A stretch of DNA of 64,000 nt. It comes from Labyrinthula sp. Ha. Lineage: Eukaryota > Sar > Bigyra > Labyrinthulida > Labyrinthulaceae. The notes under the pieces are model-generated. The model saw only the letters and a list, made by a program, of their open reading frames with translations. It had not been told where the DNA came from and searched no databases. Positions 13,200 to 23,302 of this stretch are shown here, piece after piece. The position numbers were made by a program, and so were the translations under genes. The first letter of the stretch is position 1. Each line of letters opens with the position of its first letter. The DNA is taken from the NCBI GenBank assembly GCA_015227615.1, contig JAALGZ010000017.1, positions 496,001 to 560,000 of the forward strand, in the 5' to 3' direction.

Positions 13200-14126
13200 C
13201 TAGTTGTTGTTTTTTTTCTTATTAAGTAACCATAGAAAATGCTTTTCAAATATTTTGTTTGCTTTAAAGGGTGTTATGAAATAATCGAAGTCTTCAAAAT
13301 TTGTTCCCACATTCCAAAGTAGTTTATTTGTTAGATAGAACTCAGCTTTAGTATTCAAAGGGTATATTATTTGAAACTTTCTAAGTCTCTTAACTAAACC
13401 AGTTGCAACTATTTTTAAGACAAATGAGCAAAACGCTCGAGAATCTAAGTTCGAAATGTAAGCTACGTAGGTGAGCTCTAACGCTTTATAAGAACATAAA
13501 CAAAACAATGTTTTCCTGAACAAAAGGTATTCTCCTCGGTAGCTATAATATTCATATTTAATATCTATTTCTGTATTCGGAGAAATAACTTCAGAACAGG
13601 TGTTCATAATATTTATTTGCTGTTTGTCTTTAGGAAAACGAACATTATATCTTGTAAAACCCCCAAAAGGATAAAAAAATACGGTTTTAAACTCACTTGA
13701 CTTGTTTATTATAAAGTTTTTTAACACTTTGTATTTTTCCACATCTACGTTCCTAAAATATGCAGAGATAACAAGTTTATTAATACTCAAAATTATCTTG
13801 ATTTTATCAATAATTTTTTGAATGATTTGGAATAAATAAGATACTTTAGTAGAAGAAAAACTTGTTACAGATATCTTATCTTTTTGAAATACTCTTAGAA
13901 GAGTTTTAATCTTTTCTTGTTTAATAGAAGGTGTTTCCGAAAGATCAACTAGCGTACTATCAGTTTCACAATATCTTCCGAAATACTCTTTGTGTTCACC
14001 AATATTAACTTTAATATTTTCGTGTTGAACTCGAACAAAAACTTTAGTCAAAAAATTGTTGAAGACAAGAAATATATCACAATTTTCCTTCTTCTCAAGT
14101 TTTATCTTTTTCAAAGCATTTTCCAT
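13200..14126 (-). CDS. Uncharacterised 308-aa protein, paralogue A
   Basis: This is a single open frame of 308 codons on the minus strand. I do not recognise the family. The protein is rich in Lys, Ile, Phe and Asn, has no signal peptide or membrane segment, and alternates short hydrophobic strands with charged helices (SINKLVIS, FCLCSYKALELTYVAY), a texture like leucine-rich-repeat or F-box-associated proteins. That resemblance is not evidence of function. The paralogue at 35357-36223 is about 60-65% identical in protein, with shared blocks such as KKENCDI, RVQHE, SIKQEKI and LLWNVGTNFE. Their non-coding flanks are also homologous, so the gene was duplicated together with its surroundings. 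Both copies stayed open, which argues against simple decay. It could be a host family gene or the cargo of an unrecognised mobile element. Confidence 0.65.
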   Translation of the reverse strand: MENALKKIKLEKKENCDIFLVFNNFLTKVFVRVQHENIKVNIGEHKEYFGRYCETDSTLVDLSETPSIKQEKIKTLLRVFQKDKISVTSFSSTKVSYLFQIIQKIIDKIKIILSINKLVISAYFRNVDVEKYKVLKNFIINKSSEFKTVFFYPFGGFTRYNVRFPKDKQQINIMNTCSEVISPNTEIDIKYEYYSYRGEYLLFRKTLFCLCSYKALELTYVAYISNLDSRAFCSFVLKIVATGLVKRLRKFQIIYPLNTKAEFYLTNKLLWNVGTNFEDFDYFITPFKANKIFEKHFLWLLNKKKNNN

Positions 14127-15010
14127 TTATTTTTTGCTTTCAATATTTAAACTTTCTATGTATAAAAATGCGGTTAGTACTTCCGGATTTAGAATATATT
14201 TGCCTCTCTTAATAAGTGTGTCTTGTAATAAAAGTAGTGCGCGTCAATAAACGTCAAGGAATTAGATGGATACTTTAGAATAGTAGCTTATCTTGCGACT
14301 TGTATATTTAATTCTTTTAAATCTCTCAAGTAAGAATGGTTTTCCTTACAATAAATGCTCTCTGAAGGCAACTAGGGTTATACTACACTTAGATAGTAGT
14401 AGGATGTAATATAGGAATAGTGTTATCAAACAAGGACGTTCCGAAGGATATGTTATCTCCTGAGTTATAGCTGGAAGTAATGTTTGTAAGATAGTTTCAA
14501 TATAATTCTTTTCAGTGATTAGTTGCTTTGATGTTTTATGATGTGTGCTTTTCACAAATAATACAGCCGAGAACAACTCTGTATTCTGTTGTTTTTTTTT
14601 GTGTTCTCTGACCATGTGGTAATCACCCATTGTGATTCTAATGGATATATACTCTAGCTAAATATAATCTGATATAATATAATAGTGATAGTGCTCAAAA
14701 ATAATGACATGGAGTTGCAGTAACATAACTTAGACAAAGAGTATATCATCATTACAAATATAACAAAAAGATATTTCTGTGATAGTTTTTGATATTTCTG
14801 CCGTGATTTTTTGTTGTTGTTGTCAGTGTAAGAATGACAATTCTTGGCTATGGAAGCTTCCTCGAAATTTCCAAAAGTACAGAAGAATGTTTTATTTCTC
14901 ATCGATTATATCTAAAGCAGGAATAAGTCTGGAGTTATATCTGACAAGAATTAAGCTTTGTGCCAAATAGGTAAAGCAGTTTGCCTTTCTTGTTTGCTAT
15001 TCAACTGTGA
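14127..15010. other. Upstream flank of paralogue A with a copy-specific insertion
   Basis: From about 14.16 to 14.76 kb roughly 0.6 kb is present here but absent from copy B, where the sequence runs directly from the ORF start into aaaagatatttcggtgatag (14768 here, 36259 in B). The extra piece has only short frames and no recognised ends. An AATAT-like sequence at both junctions hints at an insertion but is too AT-rich to be convincing. The remainder, 14.77-15.01 kb, aligns with 36.26-36.50 kb. Confidence 0.5.
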
Positions 15011-15020
15011 TTTCAAGAAG
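15011..15020. repeat. 10-bp target-site duplication, left of the MULE
   Basis: TTTCAAGAAG is repeated exactly at 17963-17972 on the other side of the element. Copy B has the unoccupied site once (gatttcaagaagtaatg near 44.60 kb), so the duplication is supported by an empty-site comparison. Confidence 0.9.
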
Positions 15021-17962
15021 GGGTTCCTCTATATTGACTCCGGAGTTATTGAATCCACTTTTCTGAATGGCCGGAATTGAAAATTCCATAAAATCAAAAT
15101 TCAAAATAAGTGCAATCAAACCAACAAAACAGCAAAACTGCATCAAGATTACAAGAGCACGATGTTCAGCCACAAGAAAAGATGAAATGAGAATGAAACC
15201 TCGATCATGTTGATCTATCTCTGTTTTTTCATGTATTCAAAGAAAAATTATATTATTCTTTAGGTTATTCAAACATTTTCCAGTTGGATGATCCTATATA
15301 TAAAACCTAAAGAAGGTTAAGGAAGTTCCACTTAAGTCTAATTCATATTTACGTTTGAAAAGAAAAAGAAAGCTCAAGACATTTTGTATAACTGAAAGTT
15401 TAATTTGTATTTTAAAAAGAAAAAGAAAGCTCAAAATATTTTATATAACTGGAAACTTCAAAAAAAGGTATACCATTTTCAAATTGTTTGCTTAAATAAA
15501 TTTTACTTTGAGAAGGGATGGGGTTTAGGTTGGGCGTTTGGAAAAAAATATGGATATGGATAAAATTTAAGCCAAGAGTTCAAGAATAAAGTTCAAGTCA
15601 AGAGTTCAAGGAAAATATGAGTTGATTTCTTTTTATTTTTCTTTGATCCTAAATTCAGACGCAATTGATTCTTTTCAACCCCAACCTTTTATATTCTTTT
15701 CTCTTGGCTGGTGATTTCATGTTCAAATATGATTCCATATTTACTGTTGTTTCTTGACTTAGATCTGTTACTTGTTCAAGTTCTGGCTAATAGAGAACCC
15801 CATCCGTGTTATTACGAAGTGACTTGCGCATCATTCTCATGGCTGCAAAAGTTTTAAGCCAACCTTCGTTTGTCTGAGATGCTTCGGTGTCTAGCAACTT
15901 AGTTTCAACAAATATTTTTGAATATTTACTCGAAGGTTTGACTAGTGCTTTGAAGTTTTACAGATATGGAACTTGGACTCTAAACCCCATCGTCATCGGT
16001 TCTATTGTTGAAAACCTGCGCAGTGTTGTCAATGCTCTCTTGTGCAAAGGATGATTATGGTACTTCTACATAGACAACAAATATTTTGGATCAAGAAAAT
16101 CTAGACCAAGTTGGACACATATCCTTGGAAAATATCTACATGGAAAATGCATATTTGTCCACACTGAACATGTGCATGATTAAAACTTTGATCCGTTCTT
16201 GTCAATTAGTTTTACGATGAAATTTATTTCCTGGTTCTCATCCTTTACCTAAAATTTAACCTCAGATTAATACATTCGGATATAAGTACAATACATCTCT
16301 ATAATCTCAGTTTTCAGAAAATTCTCAATCTCGGATGAAAGTTCAGCATCATATGTTAGTAATGATCTTAGCTTCTGAATAGTGCCGTTGACATATTTCT
16401 GAATAAACCCATCATGATAATTTACAACCTCATTCAACGTCCATTTCAGTTAAGATTTTCTCAAAACACCCCTACTTTTAAAACTACTATGCATAGATTC
16501 AACTCTTTGTGTAATTTTGTTGTTGAAAGTTAAGCTTTTTTATGTGAAAGTCCAACAAATGGAGTCTTTTCTTCTTTAATTAATTTTTAAGAAATCTTGT
16601 TGAGGTGGGCTTTGGTGACGTTTGAACAGGGTTTCAATTAAAGGTACAAGTGTAGATGGTGGAATTAATGTTTTGCACAATTTTTTTGTGTTTTCCCTGA
16701 AATGTGATGAATCTTCGTCGGACAAAGACTTGCAACACGGAGATAAACTGGCAGGCAAATACTTTAGATATCGAATGTGAGTAGAGTGAAGCTCAATAGC
16801 AGCTTTTACAAGTACCCTAGATCCATCACTCTTGATCACCTTGGCCCCTGCAATGTCAAGAAATCTCAAATCTCTTACCACGTCCAAGCTGTTATCCGTT
16901 TCCATGAAGTTACATCCAAAGATAATGGGCCTGAAGAAGCAATCAACACCCACTGACCTCATCACTTACATTTTATACCGAGAGATACCGTGAGTTGCAT
17001 CTATCTAGATACAGTCGCTGTAGATGGATGCCAGTTGTTTCTGTTCTGGTTCCTGAAATGATAATCCACAAAGCTGTGTCTTTTCATGAGCAAATCTATT
17101 GAATCAGAGTTCGAATTTTCCACCTCTGGCTTGACAACGATGACCACATTGGACCAATACCCATATATTACTATGTCATTTATCTTCTCTGCTGGCCCTT
17201 GCCTTCAACATCTCACGTTAGATCTAACTTTTGTCCTAGAAAACTCCTGCAAAAGTCATATGAGGAGCTAATTCTGCTGTAGCAAGTGAAGTTTTAGCGC
17301 TACCTAATGTATGTAAAGTTTCCAGTTCAGCTTCTGTTAAGCTATTTAAGTACTCTTTCACTGTTGAGAACTTTTTGAAATCATTTTCAACGTATTCTAG
17401 GTAAATTACTTGAAAGATTTAAGCGTTTTTATTTTAAATCAAACTTAAGATTAACTTCAAAAGTACAATTCCTTGAACTAGTGCAAACATATTTACATCT
17501 TCGGAACTTAGCTACTTCAATTCCAAAGTTTTCCTTTGATTCTAACTTGGTGAAGTTGCGTGATGACTTCTTTATAGTTTGAAAGCGTCCTGCAACGTAG
17601 TTTTTAAGTGTTTCCAGCATTTCCCCTACAGAGCTAGAGGTCTTTAAGGTCCAAATTCCGACTAAGTTCGTTTTTTGGTGTTTTAGTTTAAATTTATTTG
17701 TTTTTTTTTCTACATAAGGATTTTTCCCTAGCAATTTTTGTTAAAATTATCTTTTTCTTCGTATCCTTTCGGTTCAAATTGTGAATTTATCTGCCCTTCA
17801 ATTTCCTTGGCAAATTCCAATTTCACGCCTAAAAAATCTTCGCAAAGTATGAAATTTTGGTTTCTGCGCACTCAAAATCCAGGAGAAGTATAAATTTTCA
17901 TGAAATCTGACCAATCAGGTTGGAGTGGGGCGCGACAGTCCGGAGTGAAAAGGTCATATCCC
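15021..17962 (-). mobile_element. Mutator-like DNA transposon (MULE), decayed
   Basis: The 2,942-bp element has imperfect terminal inverted repeats. The left end reads GGGTTCC, then ACTCCGGAGT from base 17. The right end, read inward on the other strand, is GGGATAT, then ACTCCGGACT at the same offset, with weaker similarity (CCACT...CTGA.TGG) beyond. It is flanked by the 10-bp duplication TTTCAAGAAG; MULEs characteristically make 9-11 bp duplications. The interior holds transposase remnants on the minus strand. It inserted into copy A of the large duplication, because copy B lacks it. The TIR divergence and stop codons mark it as inactive and fairly old. Confidence 0.88.
15800..17734 (-). pseudogene. 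MULE transposase remnant (N-terminal zinc finger, DDE, SWIM)
   Basis: Read on the minus strand, four blocks survive in the proper order. At 17734-17429 is an open piece ending in a Cys cluster, FRRCKYVCTSSRNC, like the zinc finger at the start of many MULE proteins. Around 17003-16576 is the catalytic core, with DATHG (Asp 1; 16983-17003) and SDGS (Asp 2), interrupted by a TAA shortly after DATHG. At about 16500-16260 is RVESMHSSFKSRGVLRKS, the conserved C-terminal helix of MULE transposases, followed by a TAA and an otherwise open stretch. Around 16165-16100 is CTCSVWTNMHFPCRYF, a SWIM zinc-finger form with Tyr in place of the usual final His. Several stops and at least one frame change mean no functional protein. 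The role was cut-and-paste transposition. Confidence 0.8.
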
Positions 17963-17972
17963 TTTCAAGAAG
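17963..17972. repeat. 10-bp target-site duplication, right of the MULE
   Basis: TTTCAAGAAG is identical to 15011-15020. Sequence from 17973 onward resumes the homology with copy B at about 44603. Confidence 0.9.
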
Positions 17973-18340
17973 TAATGGTTTGAGTTTTTGTAGTAATGTC
18001 GTATTTAATTTGTGGCCCATGACTGGGTTTACTTGAATTATTTCTTTCTCTTAAGTAAATCATTTAAAAGAAATAATAGTTAACAATTACAAAACAGAAT
18101 ATATCAAAATACAACTTTAATTAGGAATTTATTACATTCCGTTACAAAATAATCTTCCAGCCTCGACGATGACACCTTAATTTGCAACTAGAAACAATGA
18201 TATACTTGTGTACACAATGTGAATAAAATATACCAAAGAGGCTTAAAAAATTAGAAACTAAAATACAACTTTATTGTTCTTATTTCATCATTTGATATTC
18301 TCCAAAATATGAGGGGAAAATGAGGGAAACCTGAAGGCTT

Positions 18341-21300
18341 TGAAGTATTTTTCGCTTCTCCTAAGAGGGGCGGCATAATATACTTGACTTCGAGTTAATA
18401 GAGACAGTGATTGTTAAATGAAATGAGAGAATATATTATTATTTCGTTCAACTCTAATTTTATTTCATAAAACCAAATATACAAATGGCTTTTTCTCATG
18501 AGCTAATGTATCGTTTAGTTATGTAACAAGTTCTTGAAGAGCCAGTGAATGGTTTGGATATTATCTTAGAACAGTTAGTTTAAAGGCGTTCAAGTATCTT
18601 TATTATTGACAGCTCAATTACAATTCCGGGCTCAGCAGGTATAACTAATACGGTAGTCATCCGTAAAGTTATAGTAGCGACAGGTAAGAGTTAGGGGTTA
18701 CAGTTTGATATAGATGCTAAGATTATTAGGTATTAGGTAATAGATATTTATTTCAAAATTTCAAAGCTCAAGGATTAACAAACTAATATCTGAAAAAAAA
18801 AATATTTTATTTCTAAAATAGCGGAGTCATATAAATAAGTTTACTATAATTGAAAAGTGCCACAGATGAATAATGTTCACACATAAAATCAAGAAACATG
18901 AAACCCCACCATACATATTCAAAAAAAAGGGCCATTATTAATAACCATGACACGATAATAAAATAATTTACGTAAAAATAGCAGAAGAATGGCTTGGTAA
19001 GAGGATGTTCAAGCTCTTAATGCAAGAATGTGTCGTGGGAGATATGATTGCGAATCATTCACTTGAGTATAGATAAGAAAATAGTATACGATATTTGCAA
19101 TATTGAAACCGAGCTTAAATTGTATGAAATCAAACTCACAAAACTATACATAGAAAGACATAAGAAATATTTCTGAAAAATAAAGGTAAAGTTCAAACAA
19201 AATAGCAAGACTGTTATTTTTATGCCTTTGTGGGTAAACTTAGCTTGGTAAGTAATCCTATCAAGACTTCGCAAACTGCGTGCTAGTAAATAGATTGATG
19301 GTAAAGGAATTTCGGAGATCATTTGAATTTTCCATTTAAGCATAATGTAAAGTGTGTACTCCCCAAGAATAAAATATCTGGTATGATGTATTCTTCCTCT
19401 TACACCAGCACCTGCTTGAATCCAAGAAATGAACTCTAACTTTATCACCAAATAATTTTTAATAGCATTGCTATTTTACGTGTCATGTTCATAACGGCTA
19501 ATAATTAGCCATTATAATAGGGCTTAGAATATGTTAAGCTTTTGTTTATGTATTTTTTGTGAGTATGTAGCTATTTTCGTAGATTAAGAAGATTGGGAGA
19601 TCCCAATAACATTGTTCTAAAGATCCGCCTAATGGAAAACCCGGCATTTATATATTATCAGTTCTTGGCTTACTGTGCAAGGCAACCATTAGACTATACT
19701 CAAATATATATTATTAGTGATTAAGAAGTTTCCATGCATATAATCTGAACTCATTCGGTGTTAGTTATAATTTATTAATCTAGCTTATAGGAGTTGGTAT
19801 GAATTTTCTCTTAACAATTAGAAAAGCTAGCCATAGAAAGTATTTACCTCAGAAATATTTTTAACCGTATCGTAGATAAGAAAAAACTATTGTGGTTACA
19901 AAAGTTAGAGGAGATGGATTTATTTTTTCCTGCAGGCATGTACACTTCTGCGGTGAATAATTTGTAGGAAATATTGATAATCTAGAAACACATGAATGAG
20001 TTAGGTTCAGACCTCCTTGGTGGGAAATTCATATTCATGTCAAAATGTACACAGATGATTTATAGAAGGTTTTAATCATATTTTTTTATGTTTATGTTAA
20101 GACCTTTCTTAATATAATTAATCATTTGTCAGATACTAAATACACCCAGGAAGTCATCTTGAATATTATGTTATCTTAATTTCACTTTAATAACGCGTTG
20201 TCATCTGCTATATTATTTAAATATCTTCTTTAATTTATATAAACAGCTAATTTACGACGGAAAATAAATCCCAAGTTCTTTTTTTATATATTTTTCATAA
20301 TAAATAGCTATCTAATAAAAATATTTTTATAAAATATTAAGTAACCCAAACTATTGCAAGTTAAACATATGGTATTAATTTAATCCTTGAGAATTAATGT
20401 ATGAGTGTAGCTAAAACATGATGCTATAATCCATTCAGAGTTTAACAGAAATAACTAGTGCGAGTAAACATGTTGAAAATAATGATTTAGACTCAAACAA
20501 AACGTGTGCCCATATGTATATGAAATATGGAACGATGGAAACCTCAATCGGATATCAAGTTATGTTTTTCTTGCTAAATAAATATTTATATAATAAAATC
20601 TAAAATTAACCAATACTTTTCCCAAGCTCATTCAAATTTCCGCACGTAAAGGTTTGGTGCAACCTTTTAATGAGATTCCACATTCCAACTGTTTTCCTAA
20701 ACAAGCTTTTGATAAAGCCCATAATTCCAAGTAAAAAATAAGAGCTAATTACAGCTCTGAAACCAAAGATTTATTAGTTCTCCTCTAAGCATGCTCTAGT
20801 TTTTTGCATTGATTCCTTTACTAAGACTTACAACATATTAGCAAATATCCGAGGTGTTTTCTCATTAATATTTCGAGCATTAAAGATTTCATGTTTGACT
20901 TCTCTAGAAGCATCAAGTTCTTGTTGTTTTGTTAACTTCATTTTTCAAAGCTTAATTGAAATATGAAAAAGTAACTAAATCATTAGGTTATCTAAGCAAA
21001 TTGCTAAGAAAGATTAAGAAGAAAGCATACATAGAAACAAAAATAAGAATTTTTTACCCGTGCAATTTACTACAGGTCCATCAAATCATACAAAAAACTT
21101 TGCATATTTGAGTTTGTGCTGTTCATTCAATGAAATATTGCTTACATACCAACAAATAAGCAATCAATGTAAATTTTGAGGTTAAATTATACCATAAAAA
21201 AATATGGTTGTAAAGCCGGAGACTAGAACCCCTTGGTCAAGAAACCACCGGTATCGGGAAGTATGGTTTATCTAGCCCAGCAACAACCGGAACCGGAATA

Positions 21301-21833
21301 ATTTCGGGAAATTTGCAGAGACGGGAAATCATTCCCGGGACTCGTGTCAACTATCTATTCACTAAGGACACGTGAAGCAAACAAACAAAAAATTAAAACA
21401 CTCTTTGGTAATACCTCTGTCTTTAAGTTTTTATAATTAAGAATCGCAATATGGCTTTTATAAATCACACCTCTCATTTCAATTTAATTGCCATTGTCCT
21501 AGAGAAATTACAAATAAGGAGTAGAATTCTTGAAGCACTAATTAGTGTTCATTGACACAATGGGAACAATTCGTTCATGTTTTCCATGACTTTTCCCATG
21601 GTTTCAATTTTTTATATCTAACATCACGGGAAGTAAGCTGTCTGAAGCATTCACCTGAAAAGCTTCAAGGTTAGAAAACTGATTCTTCTAGAAGGTGCTA
21701 AGAAAATAAAAGTTAGAAAAAAACAAGACTCAAGTCATTCAAATTATCTAAGCTTAATCATCCACACACTAATCAAACAAATATCTTTGAAAAAATGAGT
21801 TTCATGACTTTCTATCTGTTAAGAACAAAATTG
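18341..21833. other. Intergenic, no confident gene
   Basis: AT-rich and stop-dense. Three items stand out. A perfect hairpin GGCTAA-taa-TTAGCC lies at 19496-19510. A GC-richer block at about 21200-21360 has repeated CGGGAA/CCGGAACCGG motifs, possibly a piece of a degraded transposon end. On the minus strand from 20941 there is a 36-codon frame (MKLTKQQELDASREV...) that runs into a good GTAAGT donor, with an acceptor 36 nt later. It could be a tiny spliced gene but matches no family I know. Confidence 0.45.
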
Positions 21834-22376
21834 TTAATTCGCTTCAAGAGAAACAACGGACAAATAATACAGGCCAGTTTCAACTAACGGAAGAATAAAC
21901 CAATCGTTTGGACACTGTTTATAGAAGAGAAAAAAAACTCCCCAAACAGTAAGAATAACACCAAGATACTGTGGATGATTAAATAAACTAAAAGGAAATT
22001 TTGTGCACCAGGGAACATTTCTACCAAATTTACAACCATAACAAACTCCATCTAAGCCAATTCTTTTCCAAACCATTAAATTAAGTATTTGTCCAGCTAT
22101 CAGCAGCGAAGAAGAGAATAAACCTTGTGGCAAAGAAATATCAAATCCATCTCTTCCAACATATTTGAAGTACCAGCAAAGAAAAACAATAAGTTGAATA
22201 ACTTTGAAGAGTTTTACCAAGACATAAATGAACTCCGGTTCTTTTCCAGAGAATCCATATTGCGCAGCACATAATGAGAAAATCGAAGGCTTTTTCCAAA
22301 CTACCCCATAAGCTATTCTTTCCATGCAAAGAGCAAGTGATGCAGTCAAATAAAATTCTGTCGAACTTAATGACAT
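21834..22376 (-). CDS. Phospholipid methyltransferase, PEMT-like membrane protein
   Basis: A 180-aa polytopic protein on the minus strand. An in-frame TAA lies eight codons upstream of the ATG, fixing the start. About five hydrophobic spans are visible (near residues 5-25, 49-73, 85-108, 128-150 and 157-176). The stretch GCKFGRNVPW...FPFSLFNHPQYLG matches the conserved SAM-binding region of phosphatidylethanolamine/phosphatidyl-N-methylethanolamine N-methyltransferases (G.yfG...fPf...nhPqYlG...). The family methylates PE derivatives to phosphatidylcholine in the ER membrane. The protein ends at SLEAN, 10-20 residues earlier than typical members, where an EE pair usually follows; only one Glu is seen. 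A missed terminal exon is possible. Isoprenylcysteine methyltransferases share the fold, but the Pro-rich FPF...HPQY pattern favours PEMT. The CinA-like gene lies 263 bp upstream on the same strand. Confidence 0.8.
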   Translation of the reverse strand: MSLSSTEFYLTASLALCMERIAYGVVWKKPSIFSLCAAQYGFSGKEPEFIYVLVKLFKVIQLIVFLCWYFKYVGRDGFDISLPQGLFSSSLLIAGQILNLMVWKRIGLDGVCYGCKFGRNVPWCTKFPFSLFNHPQYLGVILTVWGVFFLFYKQCPNDWFILPLVETGLYYLSVVSLEAN

Positions 22377-22639
22377 TTTTCTATTCTTGTTTACTTATCA
22401 TAGTCAGATTCAGTTGTACAGTATTTCTTTATCGGCTAGCCATGGCTAAAAGTTTCTTCGAACTATCCAAGCTATCGCTAACTGTGGCTCCCTGAGAATC
22501 ACGAAAGGTTTGCCTTACGCGTCACTATGAAAAATATCCGTTAAAGAATCTGAAAAAAAGAATCTAAATGAGAAGAAAAATAACTTAAAGCTTAGAATTG
22601 GGGTTGTGTACACTTTGAATAGAAGAGTTGAACATCTCC

Positions 22640-23198
22640 CTAAGAAATAAGGTAAAGCAAAGACAAATACACTGCGAGACGCTTAAATTCCTGCATATTG
22701 GCTTCTCGATCCTTTGAAGAAGCTGGGAGTTCAAACAGGTTGGTTTCAAGGAAATTATTTGGTCCAGAAATGCCTACAGCTGTGAATGGATGATCTAAAC
22801 CTGGGATGTAAAAGTCAGGTCCAGTGCTACCTGACTCTACGATCACCCAATCAGCACGCAATTTTTGCTTCATCATCTCAGCGGTTACTCTCACAAAAAG
22901 AAGCTTGCTCTGTAAATAGTTCTTCGCGTTATTGTAATTCAATCTTGTGTTGAAAACCTTACTTTTTGCTAGGACATCTGGAGGTAGAAATAGTTTATAA
23001 CTCTTGGGGGAATAAACAACACAGGAGGAGTGAAAGAAAGCACTAGCTTTTGGTAGGGATATAAAATGAGCGCTGAAGGTGACATAGAGTAAAAATATAC
23101 CTGATTAATCCACCAGTGGTGCTCTCAATAAAAGCTATCTTTTCTTTTTGTTTCAGCAGTTCAGAAGCCATTTTTGATGCCAGGTTTGGCCATTCCAT
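22640..23198 (-). CDS. CinA/PncC-type NMN amidohydrolase family protein (two exons)
   Basis: The gene is built from two exons on the minus strand, 23198-23101 and 23072-22640, separated by a 28-nt intron (23073-23100, GTATAT...TTCAG). The joined frame gives 176 aa. The intron splits the signature motif: IAFIESTTGGLIS spans the junction, and the protein continues cleanly with VVYSPKSYK, WVIVESGSTGPDF and FTAVGISGP. These are the conserved blocks of the CinA C-terminal domain, whose bacterial members (PncC) deamidate nicotinamide mononucleotide in pyridine-nucleotide salvage. Ser26 of ESTTGG and the Tyr53/Lys56 pair correspond to the proposed catalytic residues. There is no N-terminal MoeA-like CinA domain, as in stand-alone PncC. 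The start is fixed by a TAA immediately before the ATG. A tRNA gene begins 24 bp upstream on the other strand. Function in eukaryotes is less established. Confidence 0.85.
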
Positions 23199-23222
23199 TT
23201 ATTTCCCTTCTTCTATTGCACA

Positions 23223-23302
23223 GGTGATATGCCCGAGCGGTCTAAGGGGTTGAGCTCAAGTCTCAATACGAGAGTTCATGGGTTCGAATCCCATTGTCAC
23301 CA
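23223..23302 (+). tRNA. tRNA-Leu (anticodon CAA)
   Basis: An 80-nt class II tRNA. The acceptor stem GGTGATA pairs with TGTCACC (one T-G pair), followed by discriminator A. The D arm lies in TGCCCGAGCGGTCTAAGGG. The anticodon stem TTGAG/CTCAA encloses loop CTCAAGT, giving anticodon CAA (reads TTG). A long variable arm follows, then the T arm ATGGG-TTCGAAT-CCCAT. There is no intron and no encoded CCA. A TTTT at 23343-23346 may be the Pol III terminator. The internal A and B boxes are intact. Confidence 0.95.

Larger units (their letters stand above)
8800..18340. repeat. Degenerate duplicated unit, copy A (interrupted by a MULE)
   Basis: Blocks here align in the same order and orientation with copy B (about 33.1-45.0 kb). 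The pairs are 8.82 with 33.11, 9.46-9.63 with 33.74-33.93, 10.64-10.85 with 33.95-34.16, 12.59-13.19 with 34.68-35.28, the two ORFs (13.20-14.13 with 35.36-36.22), 14.77-15.01 with 36.26-36.50, and 17.97-18.10 with 44.60-44.73. The closer blocks look roughly 80% identical by eye. Copy A has extra DNA at about 10.95-12.5 and 14.16-14.76 kb, and the nested MULE at 15021-17962. Outer limits are approximate, and no terminal repeat of the unit was seen. It could be a segmental duplication or two copies of an undescribed dispersed repeat. Confidence 0.75.

Noticed and set aside
14346-14902. Two short minus-strand frames upstream of paralogue A
   Set aside because: They lie in or across the edge of the DNA absent from copy B and show no protein pattern.
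19059-19451. 130-codon minus-strand frame
   Set aside because: No recognisable domain; hydrophobic residues follow AT-rich composition; no splice or homology support.
20786-20941. Minus-strand micro-gene MKLTKQQELDASREV... with a GTAAGT donor
   Set aside because: Only about 43 codons even after removing a 36-nt intron and no family match; kept as a note in the intergenic entry, not as a gene.
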